NCBI GenBank assembly: GCA_964036155.1
Contig: OZ038423.1
Span: 4,789,249 to 4,853,248, forward strand
From: Diploscapter coronatus
Taxonomy: Eukaryota; Nematoda; Chromadorea; Rhabditida; Rhabditidae
Direction: 5' to 3'
DNA length: 64,000 nucleotides
Position 1 is the first letter of the stretch, and each line of letters starts with the position of its first letter. Under the pieces are notes generated by a model. The model made no database searches, had not been told where the DNA came from, and worked only from the letters and a program-made list of their open reading frames with translations. The translations under genes and the position numbers were made by a program. Below are positions 23,801 to 37,431 of this stretch, piece after piece.

Positions 23801-24160
23801 AAGCCAACACACATTACTTTTCGTGAAATGTTGTTGAGAATAAAACCTGATGACGTTTTTCTTTTCTTTTCTTTTGTCCTATTTTACAATTCAAGATTGT
23901 TGAATTTTGCATACATCTCTTTGAAACTACCTGAAGCATTATTATTCCAAATGTCTCGTCGAGCGTACCTTTATTCGATTCAGGTTCGTGACGTGCAATT
24001 CTTTTTGGTAGACAAATTCGAGAACTCGCGGAAGGATCGAGCTCGACCCTTCTTCTATCACTTCACGACTGCAGTCGACACTGAGAACATTCGACGAGTG
24101 TTCCGCGACGTGAGGGAAACCATTCTCGAGCAGAATCTGGCTACCCTCATGATGCAATAG
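20830..24160 (+). CDS. gpa-12: G protein alpha subunit, G-alpha-12/13 class
   Basis: Exon 20763-20876 ([16 protein letters not shown] from ATG 20830) splices in phase to an exon that runs through VFCCAQ and a charged helix. The GTPase core has [17 protein letters not shown] (P-loop), RKATRGI (switch I arginine), [16 protein letters not shown] (switch II), [10 protein letters not shown] (guanine specificity) and FTTAVDT (TCAT equivalent). It ends [12 protein letters not shown], the kind of tail found in the 12/13 class, and the QRSQRQKWFQCF form of switch II also fits. The cysteines in VFCCAQ are likely palmitoylation sites. Total is about 390 residues; TAG at 24158-24160. A shorter form could start at the ATG at 22403 or 22406, as usual for the family. 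It relays receptor signals, in animals often to RhoGEF. Confidence 0.88.
21275..21550 (+). repeat. polypurine tract in 5' intron of G-alpha gene
   Basis: About 275 bases are overwhelmingly A and G on the plus strand (GAGAGATAATGG, AGAAAGAAAGAGAT and similar). It gives spurious long open frames on minus. No unit of fixed length is seen. Confidence 0.6.
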
Positions 24161-26294
24161 AAGAAGACGAAGTTAGTCTTTAGAGGGAAAAAATGATTTG
24201 TAGAATTGTAAAAATATTGAAAATTGATTAATTGATTATGAAGATTAGCCATTTGTCTGACATTTTTGTGTTTTTTTTATAACCCTGGAGCATTTTTAAA
24301 ATTTATTGGAAAACTTAAGAGAAGTTATGAATATTGAATACACAAATTCTATCATCTGAAATCACTTAAATTTTTGCAAATTTGATCTTAAATCGTAATT
24401 TAATTATTGACTCGCTGTTATTCGCAGCACAATGACGACCTTTACTATTGATAGGAGAATTTATTCCTTTGTAAAAATAGAAATTGAATCCTGATAAAGG
24501 TTTTAATGAGAGCGCAATTAATTATTTTTGGATTCAGTTTAGAAACTTTGTACACGATAGTCCCATATTCAACCCACTACTCATTACAATGGTGCAGTTT
24601 CCAAATGCTGAAACGAGTTCAGAGATTATATAATTATTCATTTCTATTTTCTTTTTGATAAATAGCCATAAAATAGTGTGAATAATAAATATTGATTTTC
24701 ACAACTATGCCATATTGAATGTTTCACGTTTCTATGCTCTGTTCTGATTTTCACCGAAGAAGCTAAGTGCGTTCGAAACAATGTTTTTGCGCTTTTGCAT
24801 CAAACTATGCGGTCTGCATTGATTTTCTAAAAATTCACACATTTATTGCCAATTTTACAGCACGAAATTTTCCCTTCGCTTTTTCGGCCAGTCAAAGTCA
24901 AAATTATTTTGATTTGAGTTTCAGTTGTCCAAACACTTGGTTCATCTAGAAAGAGGATGTTTACGATATTTGCTTTTTGAGTAAGGACATTTGTTGTGCC
25001 AGCCACGGGGTCGAATTATTGAATCATCAGCATTCATTGATGATCGGATTCAAAATGATAGATGCTATGATTTCACAAAATTTGTCCAAAATCATTTAGA
25101 TTTTCAGGACAGTTATCCGTATTTTACAATATTTTAGCTTTACGTCATCTTCGTGCATTTTCCATAATTTCGCTCACAAATTTTGAGAAACCCTCACTTT
25201 CAACTTTGGATTATAAACTTCGTTGAAAATCTCTGCAAAATTCTTTCTCTGTCCGTTTTATCGACCAATCTGCCCTATGCCCTGAGGCTCTTTCAATCTG
25301 CCAGCCGTTTTTCCTCCACATTCTACACGTTCGCTGCCAGCTCGAGCCGATCACTTATTCATTTCTGCGCTCTTTTCTCCTCTCAATATCCCTTACTCTC
25401 CCATCCATATTCCCATGTCAAAGCCACCAATATTTTCTCACATTTGTTTTGTAACAATTTGACTGAGTTTTCCTTCTCTTTGATCCCCTCTGACTATGTT
25501 CTCAGCATCTTTTTCCCATCAATCGACCTTTCAAATGAGATAAAACCAATTATCTTCGCTGATTTATTGAAATACCTCTGACATGATTTTATCTATCACA
25601 TTGCGCCGCTGATTTTGATTACTAAATCAAGCTGTCCATTCATTCAAAATCTCAGAGTCATTTTTTATCCAACCCATTGACGCCTAGATTTCTTTCACTT
25701 TCATTGGGTTTTTCTTCAAATTGACAATTTGTCTGCCAGAATCAAAAATTTCTATCCACATCAACAAAAATTCTATTTCGTTTAGCCTATCTTCGGATCT
25801 ATAAAAAAAGAACTTTCTATTTTCAAACCCTCTATTTCATTCATTCTTATTTCGAACTTCCAGATTTTTCATATGTTCGTAATTCTGTTTCGTAATAGTA
25901 TCTGTTCCGTTTCTGTGCCTGTTTCTGCCTCAAAATCGTATGACTACGAACGTGAACATCTTCTGCGACTCGCTCAGTCATCCATATCGAATATCACTGA
26001 ATTTCTCGTTCTTCTACTCGATTTGTTCCTATTTATTTTGCCTAGTCTTTTTCGTTCTAGAAATTTTTACCCTCCTGCATATTCTGCTGGAGCATTGGAT
26101 AGGATATAAAGTGTTGTTGGCTGATCGGATTTCACGCACTTCGCGTCTTCGGCAGCAGACTCATTGTCTCTCTGTCAGCCACAACACACCACGCACAGCA
26201 CTTTGCCGAACTGCTTGACTCAGTCGATTCAGCAACCAATTCTTCATTCGAAAGAACGCTGATTTCCTAAATATTCTTTTATAATAATTGCTTC
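24161..26294. other. intergenic
   Basis: This is AT-rich sequence with pyrimidine-rich stretches at 25240-25560 and 25840-26060 that stay open by composition. No splice-supported coding segment was found. The promoter of the next gene presumably lies near 26090-26290. Confidence 0.4.
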
Positions 26295-28211
26295 ATGAAG
26301 TTGCCACGGATAAATAACATGCTGCATTATAAATCTGCAGCTCTTCTTATTGCCATCATAGTGATGTTTGCAGTGGTAAGATTTGAGTAATTTATGAAAA
26401 TAAATAAGATACCCAAAAATTGTCGGATTTGCGCAAAATGACTATTTGGATATCTCAAACCCTAAGCCATGCGAAATAGAGTAGAGGTGGTACAAAAGGA
26501 ATATTTTTTAAAATTATTTCGCATAGCTTGAAGGCACTATGTTTCCAAGTTGCATGCAAAACGATGTAAATTTTCGGTGGTTATATTATGAAATGAAATC
26601 AAACTTTTCAGCGAAATATCTTCATTGAAATTTTCAGGCATCAGCCATGATGCTGCTTATATTCCAACCAAACCATTGTGAGATCGGCACACCAGCATTT
26701 TACCAGGTTCATAATTTGTACAGAATGTGCTAAAATAATAATTGTGCTATTTTCATCTATATTTGAATGCGAACCCATCTTGCACGCGAATTTACCCGAG
26801 AGATCCACTTTCATCGATAATTTTAGTTCATCAAGAGGATAACACGTGTTACAATCATAAAACCAATGTCCAGATTATAATTTTCATTTTCCATGCTTTA
26901 ATTCTACTGCTTTAGCTATACATCCCGCTATTTTTGGTGAACAACATTTTTATTACGATTATGGCATTTTTGTATTGGATCGTAGTGGAGAAGCGCGATG
27001 AGGACAGAATACGAGCCTTCAGTCCAAACAGGTATTTTTAACGAATAGAAATTTCTCTCTACATTCGATAATATGATGATAAGTTATGAAAATTATGTAA
27101 GATGTATACCTAAACAACGAGTATGTATTAAATTCCTTTTTTTATGATTTGTTATGAGATCCATTAAAACGAATTTTGCGAGCTTCGATTTTCCGTAAAC
27201 TTTTTCTGATTTTTGCTGATCAGCTGGCTTCTCGAATTACTCGACGCGAACATTTCATTCTCCGCGTGTATTTCTCGCAAAATGTCAGAAAATCCATGCT
27301 CACAATGAATCGAGTCAAGTATGAATGTGAATGATTTTTTTTGCAAATATTAAGGTTTTAAAACTTACAAATATTTTCATTATTTAGAAAAATCTATTAG
27401 ATATTGAAGAATATCGTTGTTTTTTTCGACCTTACTTTCAAGTAATTAAAAAATCACTGATGGTGTGATGTCAGAATTTGAAATGATGCAACGAAACTTT
27501 CTGAAATTTCGCCATTTTTATCGTGAATACTTCTAAAATCTGCTATAAATCCAAAAGCGCTCCAATACTAACCCAACTCACCTCTGCCTAATCTAGGTAA
27601 AATGGAAGTAGGAAATTGGTATAAGTTTATAGATGTCTAGAAGGGATTGGAATCTACCTATTTGGATGGGCATACTATCTATCAAAACGTTCTGACACCT
27701 GCTGCAGCGTTGCATTATAATAGAGAAAGTAGTAGGGAAGAGCCCACAAATTGAGGATGGGCGTGCTCTTGTAAAGGCTAAACTATTCGCAAATATTTGT
27801 ACTCATATATGTAGGTTTTATTCCCTTCTAGACATCGGTAAAATTTTTGCCGTTTCAATTTCATTTAGTCTAGATTAAACAGGGGCGAATTGATTTGTCA
27901 TTGGAGCGCACTCTTTCCAGCGGCGAGAACGATATCTCACCCGCATACGAACTTTCAATGTTTCAAACATTTCTTTCGAACTCTTGATATTCTGGGGTTA
28001 TTGGTTTTTTTTAAAGATATCCTTCAATCGAAATAGACAAAAGAGATTCAGATTCGGCACTATTGATGGGGTGGAGAGCCCGATGGACGAATATTCAGAG
28101 AAGTCCGGCTTTGTGAACCATTCCTTCTACGACAATGTGTACCCCTGGGAGTACATCAAACCGAAGAAGCCCTTGCCCGCAATCGCTCCATCTCAGGCAA
28201 CTTATCTGTGA
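26295..28211 (+). CDS. small two-pass membrane protein, unknown function
   Basis: Four exons (26295-26375, 26638-26706, 26916-27031, 28037-28211) join in phase, giving about 146 residues. After MKLPRINNMLHYK comes a first hydrophobic segment (AALLIAIIVMFAVASAMMLL), then a short loop with one cysteine (FQPNHCEIGTPAFYQ) and a second segment (LYIPLFLVNNIFITIMAFLY). The C-terminus is hydrophilic, with RQKRFRFG, an acidic PMDEYSEKS stretch and a proline-rich end (KPKKPLPAIAPSQATYL). It is probably a small tetraspan-like or adaptor protein of intracellular or plasma membranes. No family is recognised. The last intron is about 1 kb and holds a palindromic element. AATAAA at about 28321 fits the 3' end. 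Confidence 0.7.
26464..26529. repeat. short inverted repeat in intron
   Basis: AAGCCATGCGAAATA and TATTTCGCATAGCTT form 15-base arms with one mismatch around a 36-base loop, inside intron 1 of the two-pass membrane protein gene. Confidence 0.6.
27632..27836. repeat. MITE-like inverted-repeat element in intron
   Basis: GATGTCTAGAAGGGA (27632) and its exact reverse complement TCCCTTCTAGACATC (27822-27836) bound a 205-base segment. Similarity continues inward through CTACCTAT and the complement of ATATATGTAGG. No clear target duplication is seen. It lies in the long last intron of the two-pass membrane protein gene. Confidence 0.65.
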
Positions 28212-30102
28212 ATGGCTTGCTCAATGGCACTCATCGTTGCTTAGCTAGTTCACTTCATGTCTTTCATTTACTGTTTACTTTATCTGCAATATCGGTGTGC
28301 CTTATTTGTCAAAGTGATGAATAAATTTGTTTGTGCTTTATTCCTTCAACCATTTCATAATATGGCACAAAGAAATAACATGGCAAGGCTCATTAGGCTA
28401 AAATATCTATTCATATCGGAATTTCGATTTTTGAAGATGTCGTCGGATCGGATCAAACATTTCAGACTGCCAACAAGCTATTCATAAAACCATAACTGAT
28501 ACAGAAAGAAGTTTTACGTTAAATGTGTTAATTCGAGATTTTTTCGAAGGAAATAATTTGACCAACTGAGATGATTCTTGTAGAGAATATCGCCATTTAG
28601 TTCTGGAAAATAAAATTATGTCAATTATTTAAATAATTGTTGAAAGAAAGCCTTTTTTCCAAATTTTTATATTTTATGCCATGTTTCATTGAATTTTCTG
28701 TTACTTTGTTTCAGCATTCGGCAAATGAAATCTCCAACAAATGTCACTCTGCATGGAGGTCAATGTAAATTCCATTATTCTTTAGCACTTTTCTCCTCGA
28801 TTCTCTCAATTTTTCCCCTTCTCACACATTTCGTGTCTTCTCCTTCGCGTCGAATTTCAATCTCTGATGGGTAATTGTAGATTTTTTTCTGAAATACTTT
28901 TTCACCTAACAAAATTATGAATGACTTTCGTGAAAACTCGGGGCATTTGAAAAGTTCACCATCACACAACTAAAACAATAATGTGTTGGGCTCAGAGAGG
29001 ATAGGAAAAAACGTTCTCCTTTCTCGGCATATTTTTATCAAGTTGTCATATTTTCTGAGTCGCCAAAATGTGTAACTTTTCATGTTTTAGTTTGTTTCTA
29101 AAATGCATGATTTTCCAGAGATTGCCCTCAATGAGCATTATGTTCTTGTTCTATTTGGCGACTTTTCAAATGCATCTTTAATGAAGACCAGATCTAGGGA
29201 GAACGATCGTCAGAAACCCCTTGCGACCTGTCCCCTATATATTTTCTTAAGAATTTTTGTATTTCTAATAAGTCAATAACGTAAACATCCAAGTTTGCGA
29301 CCTACTTCGGCTATACAAAATTTCCCCTTTGCGACCTACCCCCATAGTTCTTTTCGTCTGACGAAAGCGCTCCCCCAGGTCTGATGAAGACGTTTCACAA
29401 CAAGCGATACCCCATTCCTGGGAAATCCCTTACTTAAAGACGAATTTTTCTCCACCTTCATAAAATTCAATGTTGTTTCCTCTATCCATGATAATAATAT
29501 TTTTGATGTTCCGTGCAAATTTCGCCCCAAAAATGAATCGTCAATAATTTATAGTTTGTCGCCAAATTGAGTGAGTTGGTTCGCACACAATTCTCGCAAA
29601 AATGGAATTGGATAATGGAATATTTGGATGATAGATTGCATCTTTCACTTGTAGACATTTTTGTGTGTTGGAAATGTCGAAAAATTGAACCATTTCACAA
29701 GGGGTCAAATTAGAGTCATTTTAATAGGATCCCGGTAAATCTATCATTTTTTCTAGAGATAATTTAACTAAAGGTATCAAACGTTTACCATCTCTAAGTT
29801 TCACTTCAGTTGGATATTTTAGTTAGAAATTCTCTAAAGCTATTTTTATACTTAGTCATGTAGACACGATTTTTCCCATCTAGTGGATCATTTTATTGCT
29901 CATGTATTTTTTCGGTTAGGTAATCGAGTGCGTATTCTCGTTCCTGGGCTCCAATTTTATCTCTTTATCGGCTTCCTTAACCGCTATGAACTTTTTTCTG
30001 GCTGCTTCCCACATTTTCATTCAATCAACTCCGAAGACCAGCGGCCATCCAAATTTATTTCGAGAATTTAGATAAAATGAAATACGAGTTTAGATCTTCA
30101 GA
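28212..30102. other. intergenic
   Basis: No supported gene is seen. A nine-base motif TTGCGACCT occurs three times in about 120 bases (about 29220, 29295 and 29330). Confidence 0.4.
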
Positions 30103-33100
30103 ATGTTGCGGAGATTCTTTCTATTTATTGCATTGAATCTTTATGAAGTTATCAAAGCGAGCAATCAATGTATGATAAAGTGCAAGCAGCAACAACAGTT
30201 TCTCTGCATTGAAGACCACGTGTCATCCATCGAACTTGTAAGAACTTCAGTAATGTTCAACATAGTCAAAAATCACAATTTCAGGAGCAGAAACTTCGAA
30301 ACGTGGTGAAGAAAAACTTCAGTGTTTGTCATTTGGATACTGAAACGAATGTGGGCTACAAAGTGCATTTGGACAGTTCGATTTCGAATTTGTAAACCCA
30401 TGCTTTTCTCAATTTATCTTCCGTCAACGCAATTAGCATCTATCAGATTTACAGAAATATCATTTCTAGCTCCACAAATTCTCCGAGGTTCAGTTCTTTT
30501 CAATATTGATGTGTTTCAGAGAGCTCGATCAGCCAACAATCGCAATCACGTTCGTTCAATGTCCATCATCATCGAATTTTTTCGACATTTCCGTTTCTGC
30601 TCGACACTTGTGGCAGATTTCAGGTAAGACAAATCCTGATAACTTTTCATGGCCATTAAAAACTCTCGTTAAAATGTAATCTATGTTGTTTCACCTTTTT
30701 TATTCCAGAAAAAAACTCCTGACACATCTTTTTCGTCTGATTTGCGAAATCTTTCACTTCTTTTTTTTCTAAAACTCTTCCAAAGATATGATAAAGTCTG
30801 TCAGTTGGAGGAATGAAGCAGATGGAGAATATGAAAAGGGAGCATAAATGATAAGGATGCGAGATAAACGAGATTTATGAGAGTGGAAAGAAAAGCAGGG
30901 ATTTGGAGAAATAGTGAAGGAATTGTTGAAGTAAGCGAAACGGATTATGCCAATATTTTTGTCCTTCGAACCAGCTGTTTGGTCGTTTGACGAGCCGCTG
31001 CAACAAGTTTATTAGCAGCGGGGATGGAAGCGAGAATTATCTCGAGAAAGGGGAGAACTGATAGATGAGAAAGCATCTACGCCAGAAAGATATTGGTTAT
31101 TGAATTGGAGAAACTCGTCCTCTAGATTCGTTTTGAAGAATAGAGGGAGAATCCCGAATGAGATAATGATCTACTCAATCCTCACATGTAGTGCAGTCGC
31201 CAATATCCTTCGATCAGTAATTCTTTAGTTTGACAATCAAAAGATGCTCTTCATTTTTTCAAAGCACCAATTGTCCTCTACCACTTCTCCTTCACATTGC
31301 CCACATTTTATTGCATTCCTTCTCTACCTCGTTTACAAGACGATTTCGTGTGGCTAACAACCGGATGTTCACCATGATCTTCTTTCAACTTTTAAAAGAT
31401 TTTTGGTAGCTTAGAGCATCTGAAATTTGCCGAAGTTATTATTGATTCACTTATCTCAAATTTCGGTCAGATCAAATCATGAAGATGACTATCTCTTTAT
31501 GTTCGCATAGAACTAGTAAATTTGTTTTCAAATTCATTCTGGACTAAATAACCAATTCTACTTTTCCTATCTTATCTTGGGTAGTCAATAAAGGATCGAA
31601 GTTTCGGAGCGACGGAATATTTGTAGTACATGGTGCAATAGCTTTTTTTATCAAATGATTGCGTGTCTCTCATATTTTCTATAGAAAAGTTTTTAACAAA
31701 AGTTACTCAGTCAATTACAGAAAAAAACCACTCCGTCATTGCACACTCCGTAGCCTCGTGATTCCTTCAAATACTAGTTGCCCTTATCTTGCCATTCTTC
31801 AGCCTTGATCAAATTAAAAATGAATGATGATAGAATTTTCCAAAGTGCAAAGAGCTCTTCTTTGCAAAACAGCTACTTACCAGAATTTTTTCTGTTTCAA
31901 AATCACGATTTACGATAATCCAAGAATTGCTGAGTTTCTGTAAGCCTCTTTCAGGTTGTCGATTGGACTTTTCGCTGGTGCTGAATGTGGTGAACTCGAG
32001 TTTAGTGCCTTATCTGCTGCAGGCTTATCCCCGACGACTATCCACGGCAACGAATTTTCTACTCAAGGTGAGTTGAGAAATCATTTTTTAAATCTATTTT
32101 TGGATATCAATTTCAATAATGCATTATTTCTCGCGCAAACGTCAAATCCTTCCGATTTGCACAAGAAAAGTATTCGAATTAGAGGCAAATTCTCGCTTTA
32201 TCACATATTTTCCCATTATGACTTGTCGCTTCGCTCGGCCTAATTTCCGATATTCTGACATTTCCAACTGATTTGATTTAAGTTTGCGATATAAAAACGA
32301 ACTTTTCTCGCACAAAGAAGAATTTGAGGGAGTTACGGTAGAAACTTCGTCACTTTGCATATTTTCTAAATTGAAACAGAATTCTGAAAATGTTCCATAT
32401 CTGCTGTTGCGTTCAGGTAGGGCGAAAAATTTCCATAGTAACCTTTAAAAATCGGCGAAATTTGACTATGTGTTCACTTCGGAATGGCTAATGCACTGCC
32501 TCATGTTCCAGATAAAGCCAGGACGCATGAAAGGGGGTGAAATGGCCAAAAGTCGATAACCGTAATCCTGAGCAGATTTTTAAATTTTAGCTTTTCAAAA
32601 TTCAATTATCATTTCCATTAGTATCAAATTACGTCATATTGATCCCATTTTAATTTCATACAGGTGAAGTGCACAGGCTAATGACGTTGTTTTCGATTGT
32701 TAATGAACATAATATTGTATTAGTAAGCAAGCCATTCCCTCTAAAATAGCTTTTTCATTTATCCAATGCCCATTACAAGATTTCATGAATAAATTCTAGC
32801 ATACTCATTCACTGTAGCAAAAACATGGATCTTTGAAGAAAAGTTTTCCTTCAATAAAAACTTGTTCAGCGAAATTTTCTACCCAAATATTTCGTTCCAT
32901 ATCAGGACGAAAATATTTTGTCGATGTACTAGGTTTGCATGAATTCTGGATGGTCTTTCGACTGAAGAGGGCGTTGTTTTGCGAGGCAATAAAATGAATG
33001 AACGTAAAATAAAAACGAGTCAAAGAAAGCAAAAAGGAATGACTAGAAATGGGCATCGTTGTTCAGAGAGGCAGCAGAAAACAGGGGGACTCACCTCATC

Positions 33101-36100
33101 CTCTTCATCCTCTCGCTTTGCTTCTCCAATCCAACTCTATCAGCGACGTCCTCATTGCTCATTTTATTTATTCCCTTTCCGCAGCTCTTTTTCTCTCCCT
33201 ACTTTCATTCATTCCCTTATCCAGATATTTTCCCTTTCTTCGTAGATTTCCATACTATTTTCCAATGTTCCTCATCTTTTTCCCAATCTAACGCCATTTG
33301 ATTCCTTTCGAGCGCTGCCTTTCCGAGTTCTCCTTCAGTCTTTCAGCAACAAGGTTTCCGTCTCAAATTTGTATCCTCATTCGATCAGGCCTTTTCCATC
33401 CTCTCTTCTCGTTCATCTGTCTCGTTATCGTTCTTCTCCCAATCACTGAGCTATGAAACTTTAGTGGTAGTGCGTCACTTCATTATTATTTTTAGTAAGC
33501 AAATTGGTCTCTGGCCCAATCTCATCTGAAGGCTACAATTTTACATTGTTCAAAATAGTTTTTGGTCAAAGCGTTCCAAAGCCAATTCATTGCTTCCTCT
33601 AGTTCTAAAATAGTCAATTGGTAAAGCTCGTCAAAGTTTGTTTTGCTGCTAAATTTAATCGGTGGTTCGAGTTGTTCCAAAAGGAATTTTTAATTTTACA
33701 TTTGTTTGAAACACGCAATCCTGCAATTGTTGGTTGAATTGCCTCATTTGTCGTTTCTCTCTCCGTTTCGCGAATTATTCCTGCCGCTTTGATGGCCTCT
33801 TTGCTAGTCAAACCGAGCTCGTTTCAATTCGTTGGGTTCATATCGAAATTCGCGCCTGAACATGCACCCAAACAACCAACAGCTGGAGATACCATAAAAA
33901 GCTCAGACTGCATCAATTCCTCGTCCAAAAGTTACCTGTCATCGTACTCGTTGCTCTTTGCATAACTATTTAGCATCGAATAGTCTAAACTCTCTTGCAC
34001 GTCTTATTTTTAACGCTTCACTTTTCGAAATAATTGATCTCTTTTCAATGTAATGACCAAATGAGGAACACTTTCACATGCTTGCCACAATTTTGTAGTT
34101 TGCTAATCCAGCATCTCCCAATGACTTAATGATGTAAAATTTCCAAATTTATTTATTGAGAAAAGGATACTTGGGTACGTTGATAGTTCATATGAGTTGC
34201 CGTTAAAACATTTCGAACGTTTTTACCTCTCTATCTTACGCTATTAAAACGCATAATGCCAGGAAGCGTATCTGCCTCATGGCAGCGTGGCGTGGCGGAT
34301 AGCAAGTTAGAGTTTCGCCCCTTCTTGGGCGATAGGCGAGAGATCGCCATTTGAGAGAGAACGCAGAGAAGTGCGAAAAAGTTGCAATTTGTGTGAAAAC
34401 GAGAATAACGAATAGGGCTATTTTTGACAGAAAATTAAAAATATCCTTCTCATAACCCATAACGATTCTGTGACGTGTGATTAGTTTGGATGCGATTTTC
34501 CACCCTCGCCGCGATGTTGTGACGTAGAAGGTGGAAGGGGTGTTTTTGTGCTCTCGGCAGATTAATTTGTTTCCTCTCGACGAAAAAGCCGGGGGACATC
34601 TCGAAAGGGATAAAATGCCAGAAAACGCCTGGAAAGGTTGCCTCGCCTTGCCTGCTTTCGAACTGCAGAGGGAGGAATTTCCAATTTTAGTCCAAAATGT
34701 AGCAGCTTTTCACACGATCAACATTCCAGAAACTAGCGCATTGTATGTGACCATTATTTTAGCGAATTTGACCGAAAATCACTAATCTTGGGAAATTTTC
34801 CAAATTTGTCACCCTTCATTTAAAATACGTGACATTTTTGGAACACTACTTCAGCAAACGTTAAGCATAACACGAATTTCTTCGCATATTCATCGATTAA
34901 GATTCTGTTTATTCTACTTTTATGTTCTGCCGCTTATTTTGCGGAAACAGATTTCCCAAATTTCGAACATAACAAGGGTGCTTCTCAGCTTTCGGATCAG
35001 ATTTCATTTTCAGAAACACTTCTCATGTACTCACTTTGTAACGAGAAATACGAACTCCAAAAAACTATACTTTACTCTGAAATGTGATTGAACGCGGGAA
35101 ATTTTGGGATTGAGATCTCTGAGGCCAGCAAACTTGCTAGGCTAATTCTCAAGCGCACATTGTTTCAATTCATTATTGCTTAGGCCATTGCTTATTCATG
35201 AAGCTCAGTCGTTTCGAACGCTTATTCCCCGTTTTACGGATCTTTCAGAATTTTTTGAAGCGCGAGCTTGTTATTTGGAAATTTGACCCTGACAAACCTT
35301 ATGACTTGGAATGCAAATTTTTGACATTTTAACATGGATGTTACAATTTACCTGAACGACATTTGACACTGAAACCGTGCCAAAGTCATAAGATAAAAGC
35401 AAGATTTCGAATATTCTCTGGACAATCCTACTAACTGCCTTTGTGTTTTCAGCCACCTCGTTTTCTGGTTGTTTGACTCTACCTTCCACATTTCGCATTC
35501 ATATCCTTCTATCCTTCAACGACTCTTTCATATTTTGGCCGCGGTTAGCGTAAAACAGATTTTGGATTTTTGAGTGCAGCTCTCACAAGATAAAGTGGGT
35601 CATGCGATCGGGTGTTTTATTGACTCGTTTTTAGAACCATCGATTTCGTGCCCCTCTTCAATTTGATATTTCTAGTATAGATTTGTTCTTTTTCTAAAAC
35701 AATTTATATTTTCGCCCTTTCGAACTCCGTGCTCTCTTCTGTATGTGATTCTGCGTTCTTCGGTTTTCGTGAGAACTTCAAAGCATTTCTGGTTCGGATT
35801 TATCAGGAAGGATGGGATATTGGAATTTTTATTGGCACCCCTTTTTGAAGAGCAAAAATGCCTAACAGGAAATTGAATGAAGAAAAGAGAAAAGCAGGAA
35901 GAATTGGAAGAAATTTGGGGAGAGTTGTCTTGAGGTTTCAAGGTTTCACTTTACTCTTTGATTTGGCTCCTTTTGCCCTTCAGCGATGTAATTTCAACCC
36001 CGTCTCGCAGCCTAGTTGATTTCTAAAATCTAGTGCCATTAACGTTTCCACCCTGCTTGCGTCTTTCCTTTCCCATCTCATTTGCGAGGTTTTCCCCAGG

Positions 36101-37431
36101 ATTTTTCTAAATTTATCAAAATTTTTCTTGCTTCATAACAAAATCTTGCCATTAGTAATGGGATATTTGCTCCTGAATTTTTCAAAAGTCTACATTCTCA
36201 AGTCCAAAAAATACTCTTGCATCATTTATGGAGCTAATCATGATATAAAACGTTCCATTACAAATTATCCGAAATATTTTCTTTGTCGTTGAGCAACAAT
36301 TAGCAGTTTCGCAACATTGGAATTCAATATTGTAACGAAGTGATCAAGTAGCTAATCTTACTATTCTCTCTATTTTCTCTGTACCATCATCTAATACCGT
36401 TACTTCATCGAATCTTTTGATCTAGTCATTTATTTTATTTTATAAAATAGCATTCGAAATATTCAACCTCCAGACTGAGAAGGAGTACAAGCTGGCTTCG
36501 GCAGACGAACTGCTCACCGAGCTGGTGGCCAAGGTCGATGCCAGTCGACAGCCCTACGAGGCCATCACTACTGAGGAGGAAGAGGGATTTGTGCAGGTAA
36601 AGAGAAGGATCTTGGCAACATAGATGAGCAATGTCAAATATCAGAAACAGAAAACGTAGAGTTTCTTGTTGCTTCAACCTGTTGCAAATCGTTTGGTGAA
36701 TATCTTTGACTTTTCATTTGCAAAAACTCCTTAATCGAAGAAGAGTGATGATTGTATCAAAATTGTTCATTTTCTTTCCAAATCAATTCTCAGCGAAAGG
36801 TAATGCAAATTCCAAAACCTTTCATGCGATATTTCAAGCAGACACGGATGCAAACGCTCCATTTCCTCTGCCAACTTCCAGAATTTCCAAGCGAATGAGC
36901 CATGAAATCATGGAGGTGTTCGAAAATTTTATTTGACAGAAAAGGCAAAAGTCAACCCTGAAAATCCCAGAAAATATCATTATAATTTGATCGCTTTCAG
37001 GCCCATTGGCCTACCTGGGCGATCGTACTCTGCCTCGGTTGCATCTTTCTGACGATCATCGCTTTCCTCGTCGGCATCCATCTATCCAAGCGTCGCACTC
37101 CATTACGGTTATTTTTTCGACTTCTTATCTCGGTGTTTGATTGAAGAATATTCAAAAGACCTTTCAGTACTCCTCCTCTTGTCCAAATGTATGCCAAATT
37201 CAATTTGAATATTTTGTGCGGATTTCTGAATTTTCAACGTGTTTCGACAAACTTGAACATCGAATGATCAAACTCTAAAATATTCGAAAAAAAACTTATA
37301 AAAATTCACATATTTTCAGGTCGAAAGGCCAACAGACAACGAAGAAGAAGACCCAACACCGGGCGTGGGGCGCTGGCTTCTCCGGCGGTCTCTGGCAGTC
37401 TGGCGGCAGCAGCAACACTACCAGCGTGTGA
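30103..37431 (+). CDS. type I membrane protein with PDZ-ligand-like C-terminus
   Basis: Eight exons join in phase (about 30103-30237, 30285-30391, 30525-30627, 31957-32068, 34561-34636, 36452-36596, 37001-37110, 37321-37431), giving about 300 residues. MLRRFFLFIALNLYEVIKAS is the signal peptide. The ectodomain has about six cysteines, Asn-glycosylation sites and beta-like segments (ITFVQCPSSSNFFDISVSA, LDFSLVLNVVNSSLVPYLL). The membrane helix is WAIVLCLGCIFLTIIAFLVG, followed by HLSKRR. A basic then Gly/Ser-rich tail ends NTTSV, a class I PDZ ligand. The 34561-34636 exon was found by phase: it enters at 0 and leaves at 1, exactly what its neighbours need. Another frame through 30525-32068 is also open, so exons 3 and 4 are less certain. 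No family is recognised. AATAAA at about 37800. Confidence 0.55.

Noticed and set aside
36706..36936. Open frame with donor-like end between exons of the type I membrane protein gene
   Set aside because: Neighbouring exons join in phase 0 to 0 without it, and no acceptor gives a matching frame.
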